The notes beneath the pieces were generated by a model. The model was not told the DNA's origin and ran no database searches. It saw only the letters and a program-made list of their open reading frames with translations. Of a stretch of 35,515 nt of DNA, positions 1 to 6,530 are shown in pieces (the stretch's first letter is position 1; each line of letters starts with the position of its first letter). The stretch lies in contig CALMVT010000216.1 of assembly GCA_937873175.1 (NCBI GenBank), positions 1 through 35,515 on the forward strand, written 5' to 3'. Source of the stretch: an uncultured Acetobacteraceae bacterium. GTDB taxonomy: Bacteria; Pseudomonadota; Alphaproteobacteria; Acetobacterales; Acetobacteraceae. Position numbers and translations under genes: made by a program.

Positions 1-241
1 GGCGCAGCCCGCGCCACAGCAGCCAACCCGCCAACCCCAGCGCCGCCGCCAGCAGCAGCACGCGCGGCCACGGCGGAAGCAGGCCCGGGATGTCCAGCAG
101 CGCCGCGCAGGCATAAGCGCCAAGCACGCCGAGCGCCGGCCAGATGGCCGGCCAGAACCGCTCGAACCACAGGACGAGCCGCGCCGCCGCGCGCTTGCGG
201 CGCAGCGCCGGGCCGGCCGGCGATGCCGGGGGCGGCGTCAT
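1..241 (-). CDS. TIGR02302/DUF4175 family membrane protein, N-terminal part (runs off the window)
   Basis: Only the first 80 codons are present; the gene continues past base 1. The ATG at 241-239 overlaps the lysA TGA (240-238) as ATGA, which fixes the start and implies translational coupling. The product begins with a Pro/Ala/Arg-rich head, then a stretch reading LVLWFERFWPAIWPALGVLG and two hydrophobic segments separated by a short turn with DIPGLLPPWPR. I recognise this as the start of the long TIGR02302 (DUF4175) membrane proteins of Alphaproteobacteria, which commonly follow lysA. Their function is not established. The call rests on the N-terminal motif and the neighbourhood. Confidence 0.7.
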   Translation of the reverse strand, partial: MTPPPASPAGPALRRKRAAARLVLWFERFWPAIWPALGVLGAYACAALLDIPGLLPPWPRVLLLAAALGLAGWLLWRGLR

Positions 242-1578
242 GCGAGCCAGTCGGGGATGGTTTCCCCGGCCCAAAGCGCCTCCAACGGCTGGCGCGCGCG
301 GATCACCGACCAGCGGTCCCCATCGACCATCACCTCGGCGGCCAGCGGCCGGGCGTTGTAGGTGGAACTCATGACCGAACCATATGCTCCCGCATCCAGG
401 ATCGCCAAGCGCGCGTTGTGCCCCAAAGGCGGCAGGGCGCGGCCTCGCGCGAAGGTGTCCCCGCTTTCGCAGACCGGCCCCACGACATCGCAAGGCGCCA
501 CGGGCCGGGCCGCGTCCGCCGCGGACACCGGCACGATGCCGTGCCAGGCGTCATACATCGCGGGCCGCAGCAGGTCGTTCATCGCGGCGTCCAGCACCAC
601 GAAGCGCCGGGCGCCGGTTGTTTTCACCAGCACGGCCGATGCGAGCAGCAGCCCGGCCGTTCCCACCAGCCAGCGGCCCGGCTCCACCGCCAATTGAAGG
701 TCCATGCCGCCAAGCGTCGCCCGGATCGCCCCGGCAAAGGCGGCCGGGGAGGCCGCCGGCTCGTCGCGGTAGCCGATGCCCAAGCCGCCGCCGCAATCGA
801 CGGTGTGCACCGGGAGGCCCGCGGCGCGCAGGCCCCGCACCAGCTCGGCCACGCGGGCGTAGGCGGCGCGAAACGGCGCCATCGACAGGATCTGGCTGCC
901 GATGTGCAGGGCCAGCCCGACCGGCTCGATCCCGGGCAGGGCGGCGGCGTGGGCGTAAAGCGCTGCGGCCGAGCCGTAAGCGATGCCGAACTTGTTGTCC
1001 GCCCGGCCCGTCGTGATCTTGGCATGGGTGCCGGCGTCCACGTCCGGGTTGATCCGCAGCGCCACCCGGGCCGTGCGCCCCATCGCGTGCGCGATTTCGG
1101 ACAGCATGGCCAGCTCTTCCGCGCTTTCCACGTTGATCTGGCCGACCCCGGCCTCCAGCGCCAGACGCAGCTCCCACTCCGCCTTGCCGACTCCGGAGAA
1201 CACGATGCGGTCCGCCGTGATGCCGCCGAGCAGCGCCCGGCGTAGCTCGCCGCCGCTGACCACGTCCGCCCCGGCGCCTCGTTCCGCCACCAGGCGCAGC
1301 ACGGCCAGGTGGTCGTTCGCCTTCACCGCATAGTGCACCCGCGCCGGCAGCGCCGCCTCCGCCAGCGCCAACTGCAATGCCCGCAGCCGCCCACGGATGC
1401 TGCCGGCAGACAGCACCCAGGCGGGCGTGCCCACGGCATCGGCGACGGCGTTGAGCGGCACGCCCTCCATCAGCAGCCCGTCCATGGCGTGCATCGACAA
1501 ATGCGGCCGGACGGCAATCAGTTCTGCAAACGTCGGGTCGGGGTCAAGCGGCAGGGCGGCGGGGTGGGGCATGGTCAC
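238..1578 (-). CDS. lysA: Diaminopimelate decarboxylase
   Basis: This PLP enzyme of fold type III decarboxylates meso-diaminopimelate to L-lysine, the last step of lysine synthesis in the cytoplasm. The 446-residue length is slightly above the usual ~420. The PLP lysine is K86 in VHYAVKAND. Further family motifs are HIGSQI, the glycine loop GGGLGIGY, EPGRWLVG, the substrate motif CESGDTFARGR and the C-terminal GAYGSVMSSTYNARP. The start could be GTG at 1578, which overlaps the stop of the upstream lipoprotein gene (GTGA), or ATG at 1572 two codons later. It sits in a minus-strand run argH - lipoprotein - lysA - TIGR02302 with overlaps at each junction, so it is probably one transcript. Confidence 0.96.
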   Translation of the reverse strand: MTMPHPAALPLDPDPTFAELIAVRPHLSMHAMDGLLMEGVPLNAVADAVGTPAWVLSAGSIRGRLRALQLALAEAALPARVHYAVKANDHLAVLRLVAERGAGADVVSGGELRRALLGGITADRIVFSGVGKAEWELRLALEAGVGQINVESAEELAMLSEIAHAMGRTARVALRINPDVDAGTHAKITTGRADNKFGIAYGSAAALYAHAAALPGIEPVGLALHIGSQILSMAPFRAAYARVAELVRGLRAAGLPVHTVDCGGGLGIGYRDEPAASPAAFAGAIRATLGGMDLQLAVEPGRWLVGTAGLLLASAVLVKTTGARRFVVLDAAMNDLLRPAMYDAWHGIVPVSAADAARPVAPCDVVGPVCESGDTFARGRALPPLGHNARLAILDAGAYGSVMSSTYNARPLAAEVMVDGDRWSVIRARQPLEALWAGETIPDWLA

Positions 1579-1697
1579 CGGGACGGATAGGTGCGGGGGA
1601 AGGTGATCTCGTTGGCCGGGCCGGGCGGGTTGGGAGAGCCCTTCTTGCCGCAGGAGGTCAGCAGCACGAGCGCCAGCAACAGGAGGGCGGTCCTCAC
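1575..1697 (-). CDS. lptM: Small LptM-like lipoprotein (40 aa)
   Basis: This is a very short gene between argH and lysA. It starts with GTG at 1697-1695, overlapping the argH TGA (1696-1694), and its own TGA overlaps the lysA GTG. The product begins [20 protein letters not shown], a type II signal peptide with lipobox LLTSC, followed by Gly-Lys-Lys-Gly and a Pro-rich tail ending [12 protein letters not shown]. This matches the YifL/LptM family, small outer-membrane lipoproteins beside lysA. In E. coli, LptM helps mature the LptD/LptE LPS translocon. The lipobox and gene position are seen; the LPS role is transferred from the family. Length is normal for the family. Confidence 0.82.
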   Translation of the reverse strand: MRTALLLLALVLLTSCGKKGSPNPPGPANEITFPRTYPSR

Positions 1698-3172
1698 TGC
1701 AAGGCCGCCTGCCACCGCGCCGCCTGCGCCGCCACGTTCGAGGGCGCGGTGCCGCCGAAGCTGGTCCGGCTGGCCACCGAGGCGTCCACCGTCAGCACGT
1801 CGAACACGGCCGCGGTGATGCCGGGTTCGATGGCCTGCATTTCCCGCAGGTCGAGGTCCGCAAGCCCGACGCCGCGCGCCTCCGCCGCCGCCACCACGCG
1901 CCCCGTGACGTGGTGCGCCGTGCGGAACGGCAAGCGCAGCACCCGCACCAGCCAGTCCGCGAGGTCCGTCGCCGTCGCGAAGCCCGACCCGGCCATCGCC
2001 CGCATCCGCCCGAGGTCCGGCGCCATGTCCCGCACCATGCCGCCCACCGCCGCGAGCGACAGCGCCAGCGCGTCGGCGGCGTCGAACACTGGCTCCTTGT
2101 CCTCCTGCATGTCCTTGGCATAGGCGAGCGGCAAGCCCTTCATTACCGTGAGCAGCGCCACCAGCGCCCCAGTGATGCGCCCGGTCTTGGCGCGGGCGAG
2201 TTCCGCGGCGTCCGGGTTGCGCTTCTGCGGCATGATGCTGCTGCCGGTGGTAAAGGCGTCCGACAGCCGCACGAAGCCGAACGGCGCGCTGCACCAGATC
2301 ACCAGCTCCTCCGCCAAGCGGGACAGGTGGGTGGCGCAGATCGCCGCGGCACCCAGGAACTCCAGCGCGAAATCCCGGTCCGACACCGCATCCAGCGAGT
2401 TGGCGGCCGGCCGGTCGAAGCCTAACGCCTCCGCGGTGTCCCGGCGGTCGATCGGGAAACTGGTGCCGGCCAGCGCCGCGGCGCCCAGCGGGCACTCGTT
2501 CAGCCGGCGGCGGCAGTCCCCGAAGCGCCCGCGGTCGCGGTTCAGCATCTCGACATAGGCCAGCAGGTGGTGCCCGAACGTCACCGGCTGCGCCGTTTGC
2601 AGATGGGTGAAGCCCGGCATCGGGTCGGCCGCGAACTCCGCCGCCCGGTCGGCGAGCGCGCGCATCACGTCGGCCACCTGCCCATCCAGCCCGTCCAGCG
2701 CGTCCCGCACCCACAAGCGGAAGTCGGTCGCCACCTGGTCGTTGCGGCTGCGCCCGGTGTGCAGGCGCTTGCCGGCCTCGCCGATGCGCTCGGTCAGCCG
2801 CGCCTCGATGTTCATGTGGATGTCTTCCAGGTCCTCCACGAACGGGAAGCGCCCGGCCTCGATCTCCTGCGCGATGCCATGGAGGCCCCCGCGGATCGCC
2901 GCCTCGTCGCCCGGCGCGATCACTCCGGCCCGGGCCAGCATGGCGGCGTGCGCCAGGCTGCCGCGGATGTCCTGCCGCCACATCTTGCGATCGAAGCCGA
3001 TGGAAGCGTTGATGTCCTGCATGATCACGGACGGGCCGCGGGCGAAGCGTCCGCCCCATTGCGCGTTAGCCTCGGCGTTGCGCAGGGCGTCGGCGCTTCC
3101 CGGCCCCGCTTGGATCAACTCGTTTTCGACCCCACTTGGGACGGACGTGCTGTTGACAGTGTCGCTACTCAA
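1694..3172 (-). CDS. argH: Argininosuccinate lyase
   Basis: It cleaves argininosuccinate to arginine and fumarate, the last step of arginine synthesis. It belongs to the fumarase/aspartase superfamily and works as a cytoplasmic tetramer. The conserved core begins at [27 protein letters not shown] and the signature loop [12 protein letters not shown] are intact. The reading frame is open to a TTG at 3172, but that start lies only 10 bp from the divergent tlpA ATG and has no visible Shine-Dalgarno. The first ~35 residues are not family-like, so the true start may be further in, for example the TTG at 3118. The end overlaps the small lipoprotein gene. Confidence 0.95.
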   Translation of the reverse strand: MSSDTVNSTSVPSGVENELIQAGPGSADALRNAEANAQWGGRFARGPSVIMQDINASIGFDRKMWRQDIRGSLAHAAMLARAGVIAPGDEAAIRGGLHGIAQEIEAGRFPFVEDLEDIHMNIEARLTERIGEAGKRLHTGRSRNDQVATDFRLWVRDALDGLDGQVADVMRALADRAAEFAADPMPGFTHLQTAQPVTFGHHLLAYVEMLNRDRGRFGDCRRRLNECPLGAAALAGTSFPIDRRDTAEALGFDRPAANSLDAVSDRDFALEFLGAAAICATHLSRLAEELVIWCSAPFGFVRLSDAFTTGSSIMPQKRNPDAAELARAKTGRITGALVALLTVMKGLPLAYAKDMQEDKEPVFDAADALALSLAAVGGMVRDMAPDLGRMRAMAGSGFATATDLADWLVRVLRLPFRTAHHVTGRVVAAAEARGVGLADLDLREMQAIEPGITAAVFDVLTVDASVASRTSFGGTAPSNVAAQAARWQAALQ

Positions 3173-3181
3173 GGACGCACC

Positions 3182-3781
3182 ATGGTTTCATCGAAGCGCC
3201 GCGCCGTGCTGGCGGCGGTCCTGACCCTACCGGTCGCGCTGGCCCCGCGCAAACCGCGGGCGGCGACGCCCGACTTGGCTGACCTGTCGCGCTTGCAGCT
3301 CAAGGACGGCGCGGCGGTGCCGGAACTGCATTTTTCCACGGCCGATGGCACGGCCCGCACCCTGGCGGACTACGCGGGGCAGGGGGTGGTGCTGAACCTG
3401 TGGGCCACGTGGTGCGTACCCTGCGTGGCGGAGATGCCGGCGCTGGACGCCCTGGCCCGGCTGGTGGCGGGTGACGGCGTGGCCGTGCTGGCGCTGTCCT
3501 CTGACCGCGGCGGCGCGCCTCCGGTTGAGCGTTTCTATCGGGACAAGAACATCCGAACCCTGCCGGTGCTGCTGGACCCCCGGGGCGACGCGGCACGGGC
3601 CGTGGGCGCGCGCGGCATCCCCACCACGCTCTTGATCGACCGCGCCGGCAAGGAGCGCGGCCGCTTGGAAGGCGCGGCCGATTGGGCCAGCGCCGAGTTC
3701 GTCGCAGCGATCCGCCGCATGGCCGGGCCGGCGGCGCCGGCTCACTCCTTGGGCAAGCCAGACCGCGGGTCGAACGCCTGA
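3182..3781 (+). CDS. tlpA: TlpA-family thioredoxin-like thiol:disulfide protein
   Basis: The 199-residue product has an N-terminal export signal (MVSSKRR, a hydrophobic core, then PRA before the mature part), so a periplasmic location is likely. The thioredoxin fold shows [10 protein letters not shown] with cysteines C78 and C81 and the cis-proline motif RGIPTT (P147). TlpA/ResA-type proteins keep apocytochrome or oxidase cysteines reduced; which partner applies here cannot be read from the sequence. AAGGA at 3171-3175 lies six bases before the ATG and supports the start. The 3' end overlaps the convergent DnaJ-family gene by 40 bp. Confidence 0.88.
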   Translation: MVSSKRRAVLAAVLTLPVALAPRKPRAATPDLADLSRLQLKDGAAVPELHFSTADGTARTLADYAGQGVVLNLWATWCVPCVAEMPALDALARLVAGDGVAVLALSSDRGGAPPVERFYRDKNIRTLPVLLDPRGDAARAVGARGIPTTLLIDRAGKERGRLEGAADWASAEFVAAIRRMAGPAAPAHSLGKPDRGSNA

Positions 3782-4623
3782 CCCGGCGCCCAGTCCCGCA
3801 GGAAATCCCGCAGCGCATCGTCCGCCGGGCCGACCACCACGCGCAGAGTCGCGTAGGCGTCCCCGGGCGACTGCCCGTCGGCGCCCGGCAGGCCCTTGCC
3901 GCGCAGCCGCAGCTTGGTGCCGCTGTCTGAACCCGGCGGGATCGCCATGGTCACGGTGCCTGCCACGGTCGGCACCGCAACGCGGCCGCCCAGCACCGAT
4001 TCCCCGAGGCTGATCGGCAGGTCAAGGTGGATGTCGCGGCCGTCCCGGCGGAACAGCGGGTGCGACAACACGGTGATCTCGATCAGCGCGTCGCCGGCCG
4101 GCCCGCCCGCGGTGCCGGGCCGGCCCTTGCCGCGCAGGCGCAGCGTTTGCCCGGTTTCCGTGCCCGGCGGGATCTGCACGTTCAGGTCGCCGCCGCCCGG
4201 CAAGGCTAGCCGCTGCGTCGCCCCGCGCGCCGCGTCGAGGAACGACACGTTGAGCGTGTAGCGCTGGTCGGCGCCGCGCTGCGGACGCGCCGCGCCGCGT
4301 GCCTGCCCGAACATGCTCGCCAGGATGTCGTCCATGTCCCCGTTGGCATATTGCGCGCCGCCGGGCCGGTGATAGCCGCGCGAAGGGGTGTCCTGCCCGG
4401 TTGCGTCGATCTCCCCACGGTCGAACCGCGCCCGCTTCACGGGATCGGATAGCAGATCGTGCGCGCCGGAGATGGCCTTAAAGCGTTCCTCGGCCTTCTT
4501 GTCCCCGGGGTTCACGTCTGGGTGGCTGGTTTTGGCGAGCTTGAGGAACGCGGAGCGGATTTGCTGTTCTGTTGCGGTGCGGGGAACGCCCAGCAGCGCG
4601 TAGGGATCGTCGGCCAACGGCAC
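3742..4623 (-). CDS. DnaJ C-terminal domain protein, CbpA-like co-chaperone
   Basis: The 293-residue product is a type-II J-protein. An N-terminal J domain (about residues 5-70) carries the HPD motif at 34-36 needed to stimulate DnaK ATPase. A Gly-poor linker follows, then two DnaJ C-terminal substrate-binding beta domains, each with the LRLRGKG signature. The Cys-rich zinc finger of DnaJ itself is absent, so this is the CbpA/DjlA-size class rather than the main DnaJ. The GTG at 4623 has AGAGG touching it. A TTG two codons later has better spacing, so the start may be 4617. Confidence 0.9.
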   Translation of the reverse strand: MPLADDPYALLGVPRTATEQQIRSAFLKLAKTSHPDVNPGDKKAEERFKAISGAHDLLSDPVKRARFDRGEIDATGQDTPSRGYHRPGGAQYANGDMDDILASMFGQARGAARPQRGADQRYTLNVSFLDAARGATQRLALPGGGDLNVQIPPGTETGQTLRLRGKGRPGTAGGPAGDALIEITVLSHPLFRRDGRDIHLDLPISLGESVLGGRVAVPTVAGTVTMAIPPGSDSGTKLRLRGKGLPGADGQSPGDAYATLRVVVGPADDALRDFLRDWAPGQAFDPRSGLPKE

Positions 4624-4690
4624 CTCTCATGGATCGGCAATGCAGCATAGCGCATTTGCCCCGCCGACACCCAGCCGTGCAGCTTCTGCT

Positions 4691-5038
4691 CTAACGCACC
4701 GTCACCTTGAGATGCATCTTCGGATGGATGCCGCACATCACGACGTAGGTTCCCGGGACGGTGAAGCGCTCCTCGACGACTTTGCCAGGCTCCTGCTCGC
4801 CGCTGTCGAAATCGAAGCCGGGCGAGGTGGTGTAAACGTGGTGCAGGAGCGACCCGTCGTCGTTCACGAAGCGGACCACGCTGCCGCGCGGCACCTCGAC
4901 CTCTGATGGCTGGAACTTGCGGTTCGCTTGGGTCACGGTGGCGACGTTGGCCGCCCAGGCCGCCCAGGCGCCCAAGGTCAAGGATAGGGTGCCCCCGCAA
5001 AAGGCGAGGCAGAGCTGTGCGCAGCGTGGGGTGGTCAT
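4691..5038 (-). CDS. Periplasmic cupredoxin-domain protein
   Basis: The 115-residue product has a signal peptide of about 30 residues ending AAWAAN. The mature part is a small plastocyanin/amicyanin-like domain. Likely type-1 copper ligands are a histidine of LHHVYT (H66 or H67), then C102, H105 and M108 in CGIHPKMHL. It should be an exported one-electron carrier. The ATG at 5038 overlaps the stop of the preceding truncated-haemoglobin segment as ATGA, so the two are translationally coupled. The open frame continues upstream of this ATG, but it is antisense-like there and does not contain a better start. The ligand set and export signal are seen; the redox partner is unknown. Confidence 0.85.
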   Translation of the reverse strand: MTTPRCAQLCLAFCGGTLSLTLGAWAAWAANVATVTQANRKFQPSEVEVPRGSVVRFVNDDGSLLHHVYTTSPGFDFDSGEQEPGKVVEERFTVPGTYVVMCGIHPKMHLKVTVR

Positions 5039-5495
5039 GGCGTGGTCTCCAGCTTGGCGCCTGGCGGCGCGACGATGTCGCGGTGCATCGGCGCCAGCAG
5101 CGCCAGCAGACGGTTCTGAGTTCGGAACGGAATGCCTTCCGCCTCCATCGAGTCCTGCAGGTCCTCGACGATCGCGTTGAACTGGCGCGGCGCGATGTCG
5201 AGGTCGGCATGCGCCGTCGTCATGTCGCGTCCGGGGTAGCGGCATGGGCCCCGCCGGTCAGCTTGCAGAAGTCCAGCAGCAGCAGCCCTTGCAGCCGCTC
5301 GATGTCCGCGTCTTTGAACTTCTCCTCGATCCGCGGGTCCGCCAAGGCACGCTGCAGCATGCCGTCCGCGATGCGCTGCAGCCCGGCGCGTCCGCCGAGG
5401 TCGTCATACAGCGTGCCGGCACGGGCCGGCGCAGCCAGAAGCGCCGCCGCGAGCGCCGCGCCTGCGAGCCTAGAAGCCAAGCTGAAGACTGGCAT
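5035..5495 (-). pseudogene. Exported group I truncated haemoglobin, split by a frameshift
   Basis: Two overlapping open segments together make one truncated haemoglobin. The first (5495-5220) has a signal peptide (cleaved near AARA) and the N-terminal part TLYDDLGGRAGLQRIADGML through CKLTGG. The second (5223-5035) continues with MTTAHADLDI, which holds the proximal haem histidine, through LLALLAPMHRDIV. Just upstream of the second ATG its frame reads YPGRDM, the normal family sequence, so the frame change lies near the C4 run at 5236-5233. Neither half could bind haem normally alone. It may be a pseudogene, a sequencing error or a recoding site. The gene overlaps the DUF3034 gene by 26 bp and the cupredoxin by 4 bp. 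Confidence 0.8.
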
Positions 5496-6363
5496 AAACC
5501 CCCTCCTGGTGCTTGCGCGTGGCGATGCTGCCGAGGTCCACGTAGGCGAGCGTCGCCGACACCCACTTGGCCGGCAGCCAGGTGACGAACAGGTCGTACG
5601 CGTCGCCTTCGCGGGCGAAGCGCAAGTTGTCCGGCTTGGTGCGATACTCGCCGCCCACCGCCCAATGGCGGCTCAGCAGCAGGGCCGCCGATCCCTCGAA
5701 CTCCGGGTGGTAGGCGTTGCTGCGATCGCCGCCGAATCCGAGGATGCCGAACTGGTTCGCCCGGGTCATCCGCACCGTGGCGTTGAGCAGCAGGCTTTGC
5801 GCCAGGAACAGCTTGGTCGCCGACACGTAGAAGTCGGCGCCCTGGTCCGACTTGGCCCCAATGGCGCGCAGCACGTCGCCGCGATTGTTTACCTTGTATT
5901 GCATCCCGACCGCCACCTGCGGCAGCCAACTGTCCTGGTCCAAAATGGCGTCGCCGATCAAGCGAAGCTTCGCGCCGAACACGTCCTGGCTGAACTGGTA
6001 TCCGCCGCCGAGGCCCAGCGCCCGCCCGGTCCCGCCGGTGTCGAAGAACTGCCGGGCGTAGGACAACTCCACCCGGTCATACAGCCCAACCGCAACGCCC
6101 AGGGCGGACACAGTAAAGTTCGTCACCCGGACCACCGTGCCGTGCACGTTGGCGCCCACGGCGTCCCGCGTGCCGTACCCGGTGATAAGCGCCCAGGGCG
6201 CCAGCCCGCCGCCGCCCGCGCCCTCGATCTGGATCAGCCCGGCGGTTGCGATCAGCTTGCCGCGTTCCGGCAGCCGGTCCTGCGCCTGCGCGGGGCCTGG
6301 GCAAGCAGCCCACGCAGCCCAGGCCAAGCCCCAGATGAGCCGATGCAACGGTCTCCGCGTCAT
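5470..6363 (-). CDS. DUF3034 family protein, probable outer-membrane beta-barrel
   Basis: The 297-residue product starts at the ATG at 6363, with AAAGG-like bases upstream, and has a signal peptide ending PAQAQ at about residue 28. Family-typical motifs are GKLIATAGLIQIEGAGGGGL, PWALITGYGTRD, VGLYDRVELSYARQ and a final strand ending LQLGF. The terminal phenylalanine, the alternating hydrophobic strands and the many Gly/aromatic positions suggest an outer-membrane barrel; that is inference. The family has no established function. It is first in a minus-strand run with an exported truncated haemoglobin and a cupredoxin. Confidence 0.85.
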   Translation of the reverse strand: MTRRPLHRLIWGLAWAAWAACPGPAQAQDRLPERGKLIATAGLIQIEGAGGGGLAPWALITGYGTRDAVGANVHGTVVRVTNFTVSALGVAVGLYDRVELSYARQFFDTGGTGRALGLGGGYQFSQDVFGAKLRLIGDAILDQDSWLPQVAVGMQYKVNNRGDVLRAIGAKSDQGADFYVSATKLFLAQSLLLNATVRMTRANQFGILGFGGDRSNAYHPEFEGSAALLLSRHWAVGGEYRTKPDNLRFAREGDAYDLFVTWLPAKWVSATLAYVDLGSIATRKHQEGVYASLQLGF

Positions 6364-6530
6364 GACCTTTTCTGACTCCTCGGCACAGCATCCAAAGCCT
6401 AACCTGCTGCGTAACGACATGAAGTCGAAAACGCAACCAAGGCGGCAAGTGTCCGCATGGTCGCCTGGCAAGCAAGTGCCACAGCTTAAATCCTAGGAAT
6501 TTGGTAAGACATTCCAGACAAGGTGGCGTT

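Noticed and set aside
223-1245. Long open frame on the strand opposite lysA
   Set aside because: It is very rich in Arg, Gly, Pro and His, has no family motif, and lies wholly across a clear lysA gene. High third-position GC leaves antisense frames open.
3152-3157. TTGACA as a -35 box for tlpA
   Set aside because: No -10-like sequence at 16-18 bp spacing; downstream bases are GC-rich and run straight into the ribosome-binding site.
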